NCBI GenBank assembly: GCA_030063045.1
Contig: JAQSEB010000023.1
Coordinates: forward strand, 310,001 to 374,000
Length of the DNA: 64,000 nt
Origin: Pratylenchus scribneri
Lineage: Eukaryota; Nematoda; Chromadorea; Rhabditida; Pratylenchidae
Direction of reading: 5' to 3'
This document shows positions 22,616-34,600 of the stretch, in pieces; the stretch's first letter is position 1, and each line of letters starts with the position of its first letter. The notes beneath the pieces were generated by a model. It was not told the DNA's origin and made no database searches. It saw only the letters and a program-made list of their open reading frames with translations. The position numbers were made by a program, and so were the translations under genes.

Positions 22616-24059
22616 TATTGAAATGTCCCATTTCATTCCCTTCCAAATTTGGCCCATTTTCACACATTTTCCCCATCCATACATCAAGTCGATCGGTTTA
22701 TGCAAATCCATCGGAGCCCAATTTTCAATTGGCAAAGGCGAAGAGGAAGAACCCACAATAAGATTTAGCCTCCTCCAAATTTAGACATTTCCAATTTTAG
22801 GCAATCCCCTCCTCTCCCATTTTTGCCTTTCCGGTTCTCCTACTTCCCTCCCTTTTGGCCAATTCACGTTCCTGGGCCCAGCGAAGGGGGGAAGGAAGCT
22901 ACCCAAAAACATGGTAGGGGTTTGTGGCCCAGTCCCCTTGCCCCAAAAATGCTCCGTATGGAATGGGTGGAAGCCACTCAAACGTCGTCGGTCGTCGCTG
23001 GCCATATGGGAAGAGGAAGGGATGGGCGGAAGGAAGGCCCCATAAGAGAAGGAAAGGGGGAATTGGGGGAGGGGGAAACGAATTGCCGCATTTCCATTTT
23101 TGCACCGGTCGATGGTTTTGGCTATTGGCAGCCAAGGAAGGGCCGAGTTCATTGGGGAAAGCAACCAACCGCCACCACGGCCATTTGTCAAATTATGAGC
23201 AAAAAGGACACGGCACATAAAATGGCAAAAGGCCAGTGCAAAAAGTTGGCCACCAAGCATTTTTTTTATTGATGGTGGCATTCCGCCCATCCCTTCCCTC
23301 CCAGCAATTCATTCCATCCATTCACATTTTTATTCCCTCCCCGCGTCATTCCCACGGCATCACAATTGCAAAAGGGTCGAAGGGGGAAGAATTGACTGAA
23401 TGTGATGTGAATGAATGTTTGCGGTTGACCGGCTGGCTGAATTATTATTGCCCCCGCCCCCCCCCCTTTTGGAATTATTGACACCTTGGCCTTCTCCTTT
23501 CCTTTCCAAGCAGGCCATTCTCACGGTTATACCTTCACTTTTTCCATTCTTGGATGGCGCGACATCCTTCCATCATTTCCATTCTCCTATAGCATTTTTT
23601 CTTTACAATTCAAAAATATGTTTTTTCTTGGCAGCCTTTCGACTTTTAAGTGAAACATATCCCTGGGCAATATTCCATATTCTCGAGCCCTTTCCCCATC
23701 CCTGAAAGCAGGCCATCTGCCAATCGGCCCCCAGCCCCCCTTCCATTCAATCCGTCAATTTCTTGGCCACAAGTCGATCCCAACCACCTTTTCCCCCTCC
23801 TCTTGATCCATCCAACCTCCGCCCTCCTTTGGCACATTTGCCCCTTCCCCCATTTTTGCCTCGTTCCAGCAGAGCTTTTTCCCGCCAGTCGATTGCTATT
23901 GCCAGCAAAATCAAAGGAGGGGGATAGCACTTGTTTGAAGGGGATGGGGCAGCAATCGAATGTGCATCGAAATTGGATCGATCTGGCTACTGCCTTGGGA
24001 AAATTCCACGGCCGTCCCGCCAGCCTGTAAGAGATGATGAGGTAAAACCGATCGGAACT
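22616..24059. other. spacer, no gene accepted
   Basis: Overlapping open frames occur on both strands (22781-23290 and 23646-24071). Neither has a family signature, and the two strands are equally open, as expected from base bias. Confidence 0.5.
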
Positions 24060-24350
24060 TGAGCCATTCATTGGCCATAGCTCAACAAGGAAGCAACCAA
24101 TTTTGGAAGGTGATATGCCATTTTAAAGCTCTAATTTACCTCTAAAAGTTTTCTAATTAATTTTTGAAAATTTAAATAATTTGTAGAAAAAGCGGCTCTT
24201 CCTCCAATATTCTGATATACGCCTCAAAGATATGTAGCATTCTGTAGATTTTCTAAATATATTAAAGCCACATTTTAGAGGGCACATAGAGCTTTAAAAT
24301 GGCATATCGCCTTCCTAAATTGGTTGCTTCCTTTATGAAATATGGCAAAA
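24060..24350. mobile_element. family 1 foldback MITE, full copy
   Basis: Left arm 'attggccatagctcaacaag' and right arm 'gcatatcgccttcctaaatt'. It sits about 0.7-1.1 kb upstream of the cassette C start. Confidence 0.78.
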
Positions 24351-25149
24351 AATGACCCAGGTATACGATCAGCGGATCCAATCGCCCCCAACCGATTCCC
24401 CTTTGACCTGTACTAGGCAAGCCCCCAATCATCATGATTTGGCCCCTTTCCCATCCAATACATATTCCCGAGTCCCCTTTCCATCCATTTCCCTTTCCTT
24501 TTCATTTTCTGCTATCAATTTCGTCCCTGGGCCATTTCTCGCCCCCTCCCCACTTCCCTTGGCCCAGTCGAAGAGCCACGGCCCTTCTGCTATTTGCACA
24601 AGCATTTAATGAATATTTATTGAACGCGTCCCCCCCCCCCCCCCCCATATCTTCCTCCTTTTTTCCATCCATCCTCTTCCTCTTCAATTCCCCTCTTCCC
24701 CTCTTCTCAGCGCCTTTTTGCCCTTCTCATCGCTGCCTTCACATCCATTCAACCACACCAACAATAATTCACCTCCAAAAAAGAAGAGAGAGGCTTGCTT
24801 GCAGCCGACAAACCAATCATCACCCGAAAAAGGGATTTTTGAACAACAATTACCCCTGTCAAAATACAAAAAGGAAAAATAGCCGGAAGTGTTGCCGGTG
24901 AAAATCAAAATTCAATCAAATTGGCGAATTCACTTATTTCGGCCACAAATTCCTCCTTCTCATCATCAAAGGCGGTGTTTCGTCCTGGATGCGCAAGAGG
25001 AAAGAGGGAGAGGAAGAAGAAGGCGAAAAGGTGGCCAAAAAGGCAACATCAGCAATAATGTGATGGCCTCCTCAAAAACAACAAATAACATTGAGCGGCA
25101 CAAAAAGCAACGAAGAATTGTGCCAAACAATGGGAAGGGAAGGCCGAAA

Positions 25150-26936
25150 ATGCCGAATAATTTGCTTTTTCTTCTCCTCCTTTTACTTATTTTGCCCCTC
25201 TCTTCATCGGCCGCCACCCCGGAAAGGAAGGGCCTTTTAATGTTGCAGAGGCCCCAACAAAGGATTCCGGCACAATATAACATCAATAATCAAAGGAATA
25301 ATTCCCCTGGCCTTCCCTTCAATGTCATTTTGATTTTGCCGGAACGCGAATCCAACAATGACAAATTCGGATTGACCGTTTCCAAAGTGCGCCCAGTCAT
25401 CGACATTGCCATTGAGGACGTGATCAAACATGGACGAATGCCCCCGGGCTGGATCAACATCACCTATCATGATTCACGCTATTGGGAGGATACATTGTTG
25501 GCCGAGAGGGTCAGCGCCACTGGCGTTATTCAGGTTTGTTGGCAATGGCCAATTTGGGTGGATATGGCCCAACTTGTCGCTGGTCTAATTTCTGTTCATA
25601 ATAATTTATCAAGGACTGAACTAATTTTGATGTTTTGTTTTCAAATTAAAAAGCAAATTGTAAGCTATTATAAAATGATATTCAATTTATTCCATTTAGG
25701 CAATTCCTAAAAAATAAATTAATTTTTAAAATTCCTTCAAGCAAGGAAGAATTAGAACGTATTTAAAATAGGCGGAATTAAAAAGAGGCGGAATTATTCT
25801 AAGAGAAAACACAAAACAGGCGGAATTATTCTAAGCGAAAACACAAAACAGGCGGAATTATTCTAAGCGAAAACACAAAACAGGCGGAATTATTCTAAGT
25901 GAAAACACAAAACAGGCGGAATTATTCTAAGCAAACACAAAAGAGGCGGAATTATTCTAAGCGAAAACACAAAACAGCAGAATTATTCTAAGCGAAAACA
26001 CAAAACAGGCGGAATTATTCTAAGCGAAAACACAAAACAGGCGGAATTATTCTAAGCGAAAACACAAAACGGGCGGAATTATTCTAAGCGAAAACACAAA
26101 ACGGGCGGAATTATTCTAAGCGAAAACACAAAACGGGCGGAATTATTCTAAGCGAAAACACAAAACATGCGGAATTACTTTATTTACAACATCTCACCAT
26201 TTCCGAACCAATTTAAATAATCATTCGATAGCCAAAAGTCTACTCTTTAATTTTATAAAATGACCAAAATTAGTTCTGTCCTTGATGAGTTTATTATAAA
26301 ACAAAGTCAAATTGGCCTAACGACAAGTTGGGCTGCTCCGAAATTGCATAATGGCCAAATCAACATATGCTTTACAGGCTTATTGTGAAAAAAGACTGGA
26401 TGCCATCCTCGGGTTTGCTGATGCCTATTCCCTGGCAACAGTCTCCAAAATTTCCGCCGGTTTTGGCGAAGGCGTTCCCGTTCTGACTACAACCGGGCTT
26501 ACCTCAATCATTGGCTCCAAAAAGTCATATCCATATGTGACCAGGATGCGCGGTTCCTACACACAAATGGCCGAAGCTGCCTACAAATTTGTGGCACAAC
26601 ACGAAGAGGAGGAGGAAGGACAACAAATCCAACAAAAATCATCCATCAATTTGAATTATCAGAAAATATTGTTCATGTACCATGACAAGAGGCGGGCAAT
26701 CAACAAACCGAGCAGTGGCAATCGCAGAGGCGAAAGTGGCGGTGGACCGGAGGAGTCCCCGTCCTCCTCATGCTATTTCTCACTTTATGCCATCAAAGAG
26801 TATTTCCAAGATCATCCAATCTATTTGGAGGCGTGGCGAAAAACGCCCACCCCAAATGTGGCATTCGACGAGGAATTGCCAAGGAGTAGGGAGGAAGTGG
26901 CCGAATGGGTCAAATTGGCCAGCATCCGTGCAAATG
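25150..26936 (+). CDS. receptor guanylate cyclase, alternative ligand-binding cassette C
   Basis: Two exons: 25150-25533 and 26378-26936; 943 nt, 314 codons plus 1 nt. The chosen ATG gives a strong signal peptide (MPNNLLFLLLLLLILPLSSS); an in-frame ATG at 25063 would add 29 basic residues before it. The ANF-receptor domain starts FNVILILPERESNNDKFGLT, then RPVIDIAIEDV. Exon 2 has LDAILGFADAYSLATVSKI and VPVLTTTGLTSII, then a Gly/Ser/Glu-rich insert and CYFSLYAIKEYF. The single second exon covers what is two or three exons in the other cassettes. The final donor 'aatg|gtgag' is phase 1; joining to 30963 would give 1311 aa. As in cassette B, the GPxC cysteine is missing. No trunk follows before cassette D. 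Confidence 0.8.
25567..26331. mobile_element. family 2 foldback MITE split by a 32-bp satellite
   Basis: The left arm (25567-25740, 'cccaacttgtcgctggtcta' then 'atcaaggactgaactaattt') and the right arm (26195-26331, 'gatagccaaaagtctactct' then 'cgacaagttgggc') belong to one family 2 element. The 32-bp satellite occupies its centre. The element lies in the cassette C intron. Confidence 0.8.
25769..26176 (+). repeat. 32-bp minisatellite array, about 12 copies
   Basis: Same unit as at 17108, with small variants ('gggcggaatt', 'gcaaacac', 'cagcagaatt'). It lies in the middle of a family 2 MITE. Confidence 0.96.
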
Positions 26937-28548
26937 GTGAGCTTATTAATAAATTTGGGATTTTGGGGGGATGCAAAATACATAAATGCGCAACTTGCGA
27001 TTAATTTAGCATAAAATGCTTATGCAAATTTGCATATTTGCCAGTCTAAACTCTAAATTTTGCCAAAATATGCCAATTATTCGCCAAATTTTTGCCAAAA
27101 TATTGCCAAAAATATTTCAACATTTTGCGCTAAATTTTGACAATGGCAAAATATTTTAAATTTTGACAGTCTTAAATTTGCCAAAATAATTTGTCAAATT
27201 TTGCCAAAATAATAATTTGCTCCTAACATTTGCATTAATTTTTTTAAAAAATATTCCAACATTTTTTTGCCAAATTTTGCCAGAATAGATTCCAATATTT
27301 TATGGCTAAATTTTACTAAAATATTCTTAAAAATTTTATCTGTTCTTAAATATTTTTGTTTTTTGGAACATTTGTGGTCATATTTTACTTAAATAATTTA
27401 CCAAAAAATATTTCAACATTTTGTGACCAAAATTCAACATTTTTGCAGCCTTTTTTCTTCATCCAAAAATTCCTTGACGACCACATTCCCTCCATTTTCT
27501 TCCTCTTCCCCCAAAGGGCAGTTCATTTGGCATTCTGGCCAAATTAGTATGCCTTCCCCTTCCCTTCTGGGTCCATATTGGGCCCAAGGGAATCGATTTG
27601 GCCATGAGAAGATGGTTTTAATTAAAAACCTCCTAGGCCATTCATTTTTGACCCCCTTCCCAGCCTTTCGTCATTTCATTCTCAACTTTCACCCAAAAAT
27701 GCTTCCCGGCAGCCTTTAATTGAATTTTGACGGTCCCCTTTCCCGAAAGACGGAAAGCGGGAAATCATGGCTGCTGGGAAACGAGTAAACCATAAAAAAG
27801 ACAAGGGGACAGGGTGGCTTAAAGGGGGCGTAAAAAGGGGAGGAAAAGGGAGGAGGCACAAATTCGGGCGCGAATCTGTGGATGGATGGAGGATGGCCCC
27901 TTTTTTGGCCATTTCACTGCTGGCTTCCGCCCGTTTTAGGCTCATCAGGCGGCAAAAGGGAGGGTGGAAGGGGCCAATGCCGATGGATGGCTTTGGCCAC
28001 ATCGTCGTCAGAGTCCCGCAATTTAGCCCCACATTGAGAGCATCCCCAATGCCCCTGGAAAGGGGGCCAACGGAGGCCAACAAGGAGCATCCTCCCCTCC
28101 CTCCATTTCACTCCATTTTCGCCCTTTCAATGGCTCTGCGAAATTGTCTTTCCGCCCTACTCCTCGTCCTCCTCGTCAGTCAGTGACATTGTGTTGGTTG
28201 GTTGGGTGGTGTGTTGGCTCTCGACCGGCCATTCGACCCTCTCAAGAAGACGGCAAAAACGGCCCTCATTCAAAGAAGAAGCAGCCAAGAAAAAGCATCA
28301 AAAAGCCGCAAAAGCAACAGTCACAGTCCTCCTCTTTTTGATGGTCCTCCGCTGTGGTTTTGGGCGTTTTTGTTTGCCAACCCTCCAACCTCAACCTTCC
28401 AATCTTCCATCCAATCTACTAGGCCAAGTGCCTCCGTTCAATCTCGTCTTCTTTGTGATGAAAAGAACGACCATCTTCATCATCATCAGCACTTGAGTTG
28501 AAGCGGATCTATCTTCCATTTGAGCAGCAAATTTCCATCGCCTTTTCA
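26937..28548. other. spacer between cassettes C and D
   Basis: 27020-27450 is AT-rich with many 'gccaaaat' repeats. 27450-28500 is mixed, with open frames on both strands but no recognisable product. The region just before cassette D presumably holds its promoter, but I cannot point to elements. Confidence 0.5.
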
Positions 28549-28689
28549 ATGGCCTCCTCCGCCTACAATTGCCAACAAAGCCAAAGTCAAAGCCACCGAA
28601 GACGACGACGATCTGCTGACTTCCCTTTCCATTTTGCGGCCAATTTTCATTATTTAACATCATTTTTCGTCCGCCAAATTCTCACTAAA

Positions 28690-31600
28690 ATGCCTTTGTC
28701 CCCTCTTCCACTTCTTATATTTTTGCTCATCCCCTTCGGTTGTCCGGTGGCCAGCGCCAGTCCAAATTCGGCGCGGCGCCACAATTCACCGTTCATCAGT
28801 CTTTTGCCACCACCATCTTCCCATCAGAGACGGCATTCACCGCCAGTTTCCATACAAGTTCGATTCCCGTTGAACATTGTGGTAGGCCTTCCGGCGGATG
28901 ATGAAAACCCGCTGAGGAATCCGTACAAGCTGTCCATTGCAAAAGCGCAGCCTGTTTTTGATGTGGCCATCGATGATATTGTTGGGAAATTTAAGGTGGC
29001 TACCTGGCCTTACCCTACGAAAATAGGAGGTTTCAGTAGAGCCAATCGAGTACCTGTTGGCATTCTTTTGGCCATATCTCAACAAGGAAGTAACCAATTT
29101 GGGAAGGCAATATGCCACTTGATAGCCCTGAAAGTCTTCTAAAAAATGGCCATATTAGATTTTGCGAAATTTAACTGTTTAAAAAATTACATTTCTTCGA
29201 GTGTAATAAATAAACCCTCATTTTTGGAGGAAAAACCGCTTATTTTAAAAATTGTTTTAAAATTTTCAAAATTAGTGATTGAAGCGAATTTTTAGAGAAT
29301 ATTTAGTTCTTTTGAATGACATATATCCTTCCCATTTCACAGATTAGTTAATTCTTTGTTGAGCTTTGGCCAAAAGATGCTAGAGGACATTTCTTTACCG
29401 CCAATTGAATACTTGGGCCTTTCTTTATGCCATAGCTCAACAAGGAAGCAACGAATTTTGGAAGGCGATATGCCATTTGAAAGCATTATATATCCTTTAA
29501 AAAGTGGCTTTACATTTTTTTTTGAAAAATTTAAAAAGTTTTGTAAAATAAGCCATTTTTCCTCTTAACTCAGAAAATTCGGATTTATTATATTCAAAGG
29601 CTAATAATCAAAATAAAAAGGCGAAATTCACAAAAATTTTATAGCTAATTTTTAAAGGGCACTTTAGGCTTTAAAATGATATATTGCCTTCCCGAATTGG
29701 TTTCTTCCTTGTTGAGATATGACCGAAAGAATGGCCGGCCAAGATAATGAAATGGCGGTAGTGAAACTATCCCCTTTCTACCATCTGTCCATCCTATTTT
29801 TCCACTTTACAAATTCGAAATTGGCCTCAGATTCTGCCAACAAATTCATTGAGTTTGGCCTATGAGGACACCAAGCTGAGCGACGCAATTGGACCCCAAA
29901 AGATTGTCGACCATTTTTGCAATCAAACTGTGGACGCCGTCATGGGAATGGCCTACGTTTTTGCGTTGGCCCCAGTGGCGAGGATGTCCCAATTCTGGGG
30001 AGTTGGCGGCGTTCCAGTTTTTACCACAACTGTACTAAAAAATATACATATAAATTCCCTCGAAAAATATCGGAGTAGCCCAATTTGTCGCGGGGTCAAC
30101 TTGATGCCGTTTGAAATAACTATAGGGGGATAGGGACAGAACCAATTTTGATGATTTTAGTATCAAATTAAAGACTAGACTTTTGGCAATCAAATGAAAT
30201 TAATTTTATTTAATTTGGCTCAAAATTGATGAAGTTATGCCCAAAAACATTCTAATTATCCTTTATTTTGGATTAGAGAATATTTTAAATGGGTTTTTGG
30301 CCACAACTTCATCAATTCTAAACCAATTTAAATAAAATTAATATTATTTGATAGCCAAAAGTCAGCTCTTTAATTTGATACTAAATTCATCACAATCGGC
30401 TCTGTCCTTGATGTCTTATAAACGCTCGCGTCAAGTTGGCTCGACGACAAGTTGGGACATAACCGAAAATGTCCTCAAATACCCCCAAAATTCCCCCCTA
30501 AAAAATATAGGCCTTGGTCGATGAACTCGGCGACCGACAATCATTCCCACTTCTCACCCGCCTAATGGGAACCTATCGAACGCTGGGCAAAATGGCCCAT
30601 CGACTCTTCGCCGAACTCGGCTTTCGCCGTTTCCACTTTTTCTTCAACGATCAAGCCGTTCACGGGTCAAGCCAAGGGCGGTCAGAGTGCTTTTTCTCAC
30701 TGAATGCAATCAAGAATTTGTATGATCGCCGAAATTGGACGGTGGAAATGTTTTCGGAGAGAACAACGAGCAGAAATATTTTCAAAGATTTGCTCAGAAA
30801 ATCCTCACTTCTTTCAAACAGTAAGAAAAATTAAGGCTAAAAATGGCTAAAAATGCGCACTAAAATGCAAGCCAAAAATATATGTAAAAATTGTGCAGTG
30901 CAATTTATTATAATTTTATGTGAATTCGAATTAATAAATTTGCATATTTTGCCAATTTTCAGTTATCATCCTCTGCGCAAGTCCGGACACTGTAAGGGAA
31001 ATAATGTTGGCTGCCTATGAGCTGGGAATGGCAACATCGGTTGGAACATTTTTTTTATGATTTTTTAAAGCATTTTACTTTTTATTCTACTGCCATCTCT
31101 CCATCACATTTAGAAAAGATAAAAGAAAATTAGATTAGAAAAAAAACTAATATTTAAACCATCTTTCTGATTTTTATCTAATTGACTTAGTTTTTCCTTT
31201 AATTTCTTAAATTCTTTCTAAGAAAGTTAGATTAGAAAAAAATTAGAAAATTAAATAGAAAAGTAAATAAGAAAATTAGATTTAGAAAAACTAATAAAAT
31301 TAGATTAGATAAAAACCAAGAAAATTAGATTATAAAAAACTAAGAAAATTACATTAAAAAACTAATAAAATTAGATTAGATAAAAAAACGAAGAAAATTA
31401 AATTCAAAAAATCTAAGAAAGTTAGATTAGTTAAAAAAACTAACCAAAATAAAAAAAATTAGAAAAATTATAGAAATAATAAAATTAGTTAGAAAAAACT
31501 AAGAAAATTTGATTAGAAAAAAAAAACAAAAAGTTAGATTAGAAAAAGGGTTGTTAGATAGATAATAGCTCATTCATTCACAAAAATTTACATTTTTTTG

Positions 31601-34600
31601 CATTTAATTTAGTCAATATTAAAATTTTCACATCTTTTTTCAGGGCGAATATGTCTTCATCAACATTGACGTGTCCACTGGGTAAGTTTTTTTTTACTTT
31701 TTGCAAAAATTTGGGACAGTTTTGCACTCCATTCATTCCATTCCATTTCCTTCCCTTCCATTCTCAAAAGCTGCTTTTTCCTTTTCTCAATTCCCGGAGC
31801 CCTTTCCTTGGCCCATCCATCCATTTTTCCATCTATCTAGTAAATTGGCCCTGCTTTGTTTGTTACAAAGATATTTGGATGGGATGGGCGGATGGACGCC
31901 CCCCTCTAAAAGCTCAAAATTGAATTTGCAAAATAGAACGAAAAAAGGGGCAAGGGAAAAGCAATTCAAGCGGAAAAGGGAAAAGGAAGAGGATTGAATA
32001 GGGGAATGAATGGTTTGTGTTGAATTGGTGGGGGGAGGTCACGAGCTTTTTTGCAAATAAAAAAGTTACTCTCTTGACATAAAAGTTTTGCAAAAATTTA
32101 CAAAAAATGGAGAAATTTTTACAAGAAAATTGATGTCATAAAAATTGTAAAAATACAAAAAATAACAAAAAAAAAATTAGAAAATTTTCAAAAAAAGTTG
32201 ATTTTAAAGGGAAAATTAATTTAATTTGCCAAAAATTTTTCTTATTGAAAACAATCAGTATGGGCCATATAACTTGGCCATATCAAAAGTGTTGGGTTTA
32301 GAATAGGTTTGGGAGGTTAGGGCTGGCATGTAAGTATTAAAGTTTAGGATACGGAGCATACAGCATAAATTAGAGAAACCTGATTTGGCCAAGCAATATG
32401 GCCTCAAACACACGAAAGGATTTTCGGAAAATTAAATACTATTCATTTAAAAATTGCCCCTGAGATGCTGAGATACCGTAAATTTTCTATTAGTGGTCCA
32501 TGGGATACTATTTTTTCAGAGTCTATCTAGGATGTACTATTATTAGAGAATGGGCTACTATTTTTAAGAGAACCTATAAATGGTCTCTTATTAGAGAAGG
32601 GGTCTCCTATTAGTAGAGAATGGGATACTAATAGAGAATTTAAATAAATGAAAAATTTTGCAAAAAAAAATAAAAAAAAATAGAAAAATTTTACAAGAAA
32701 TTTGATTGAAAAAATTATTTAAATTTATTGCAGTTCGCATGCCGAAAAGCCATGGCTACGCCAAAATGACACATCCAGTTCGGCAGAGGAAAATGAGAAG
32801 GCCAAAAGAGCATATCGAGCACTGAAGACAATTTCGTTGCGCCGATCCGATTTGGATGAATACAAAAATTTTGAGGCCAGAGTCAAGGAGAGAGCCGAAA
32901 AGAAATACAATTACTCAAAAAATACGGGCAAAGAATATGAGGTGGGCATTGCATTATCGCTTGGAGGCCAACTTGACGCCGTTTAAAATAACTAATCAAG
33001 GACGGAATCAATTTTGGATGATTTTAGTATCAAATTAAAAAGCAGACTTTTGGCTATTAAATAATATTAATTTTATTTAAATTGATTCAGAAATGATGGA
33101 GTTAAGGCCAAAAAACCATTGAAAATGACCTTTACAATGGATTGGAGAAATTTACAGTGGATTTTTGAGCATAACTTTATCAATTTTGAACCAATTTAAA
33201 TAAAATTAATATGATTTGATAGCCAAAAGTCTGAGCTTTAAAATGATACTAAAATTACCAAAATTGGCTAAATCCCTGATGAGTTATTTTAAACGGCGTC
33301 AAGTTGTCTACCACCAGCAGGAAAAGAGGATGAATGAAATTTTTGCCAATAATCTCTTAAATTTCAGATGAATAATTTTATCAGCGCCTTTTACGATGCA
33401 GTGCTACTTTATGCGATTGCCTTGAATGAAACATTAGCCGAAGGATTGGACCCAAGAAATGGGAGGAATATTACCAGCAAAATGTGGAATCGAACATTTG
33501 TTGGTTAGTGATGGAATAAAAATTATTTTTTTATTATTTTTTATAAAGGAATCACCGGAAATGTGAGCATTGATCACAACGGGGACCGTTATTCTGATTA
33601 TTCCCTTTTGGATTTGGATCCGGCTCAAGACAAATTTGTGGTAAAAAATTGAAATTTTAAAAAATTTCGAAAATTTTTAGAAAAATTTCAAAAAATTTTA
33701 AAAATTTTAGAAAAATATTAAAAAATTTTTAGCTAAAATTTTTATTTTTTTTTAAATTTTAGAAAAATTTTTAAAATTTTCAAAAAAATTTTAAAAATTT
33801 TCAAAAAAAAATAAAAATTTTCAAAAAAATTTTAAAATTTTCAAAAAATTTTCAAGAAATTTTCAAAAAATTTTCAAGAAATTTTCAAAAAAGTTTCAAA
33901 ATTTTCAAAAAATTTTAAAAATAATTTTGAAAAATTATTTAAACATTTTAAAAATAAAAAAATAATAATAAATTACTAGGAAGTGGCCTACTATTCCGGT
34001 GCATCCAATGAGCTGAAACAAATCACAGATTTCCATTGGGTCGGTGGAAAACCACCAAAAGATACACCGTACGTCACAAAATATTTTAAAATAAATAAAT
34101 AAACATGGAATTGAAGGGTTTGCGGTTGGGATCATTCAAAATGCCCCGAGGGCTATCCGGCACACGTGTACGCATTGATGGGCCTCGGCATTGTGGTGGT
34201 CATCTTGCTCATTGGGTTCGCCTTCTTCTACAGGTATGTTTGAAATTTGAATATTAAAAAAATAAAAAAAAAAACAAAATAACGGTTCCATCCTTTATTT
34301 TGGGACAAATTTTGGGGCTCACTCACTGGTTCGTCAGCTCTGGAATTTTTTTGGACTAAATTCCCACTTTTATTCATAACATTTATAATTTCTACCGCAT
34401 ATTTCTAGATGAAGTAATTCATCCAAAAAGTGATAGAATTTGCAGTAATTAGAACAAAAAATTGTTCAAAAATTACAGTATTCGAACAGAAAAATGATCA
34501 AAAATTACAGTAATTTAAACAGAAAATTAGTAAAAATTACAGTAGATGTACAAACAGAAAAATGATCAAAAATTACAGTAATTTAAACAGAAAATCAGTA

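Noticed and set aside
22781..23290. Opposing open frames of 149-169 codons
   Set aside because: Both strands are open over the same stretch, with no domains and no consistent splice sites or similarity to the receptor heads.
3759..26936. Cassettes A-C as dead pseudogene fragments
   Set aside because: Each has an intact signal peptide, open frames and consistent splice phases despite strong divergence. Decay over that time should have broken at least some. It remains possible and is listed as an alternative.
27682..28186. Open frames just upstream of cassette D
   Set aside because: Low-complexity, both strands open, no link to the signal-peptide exon at 28690.
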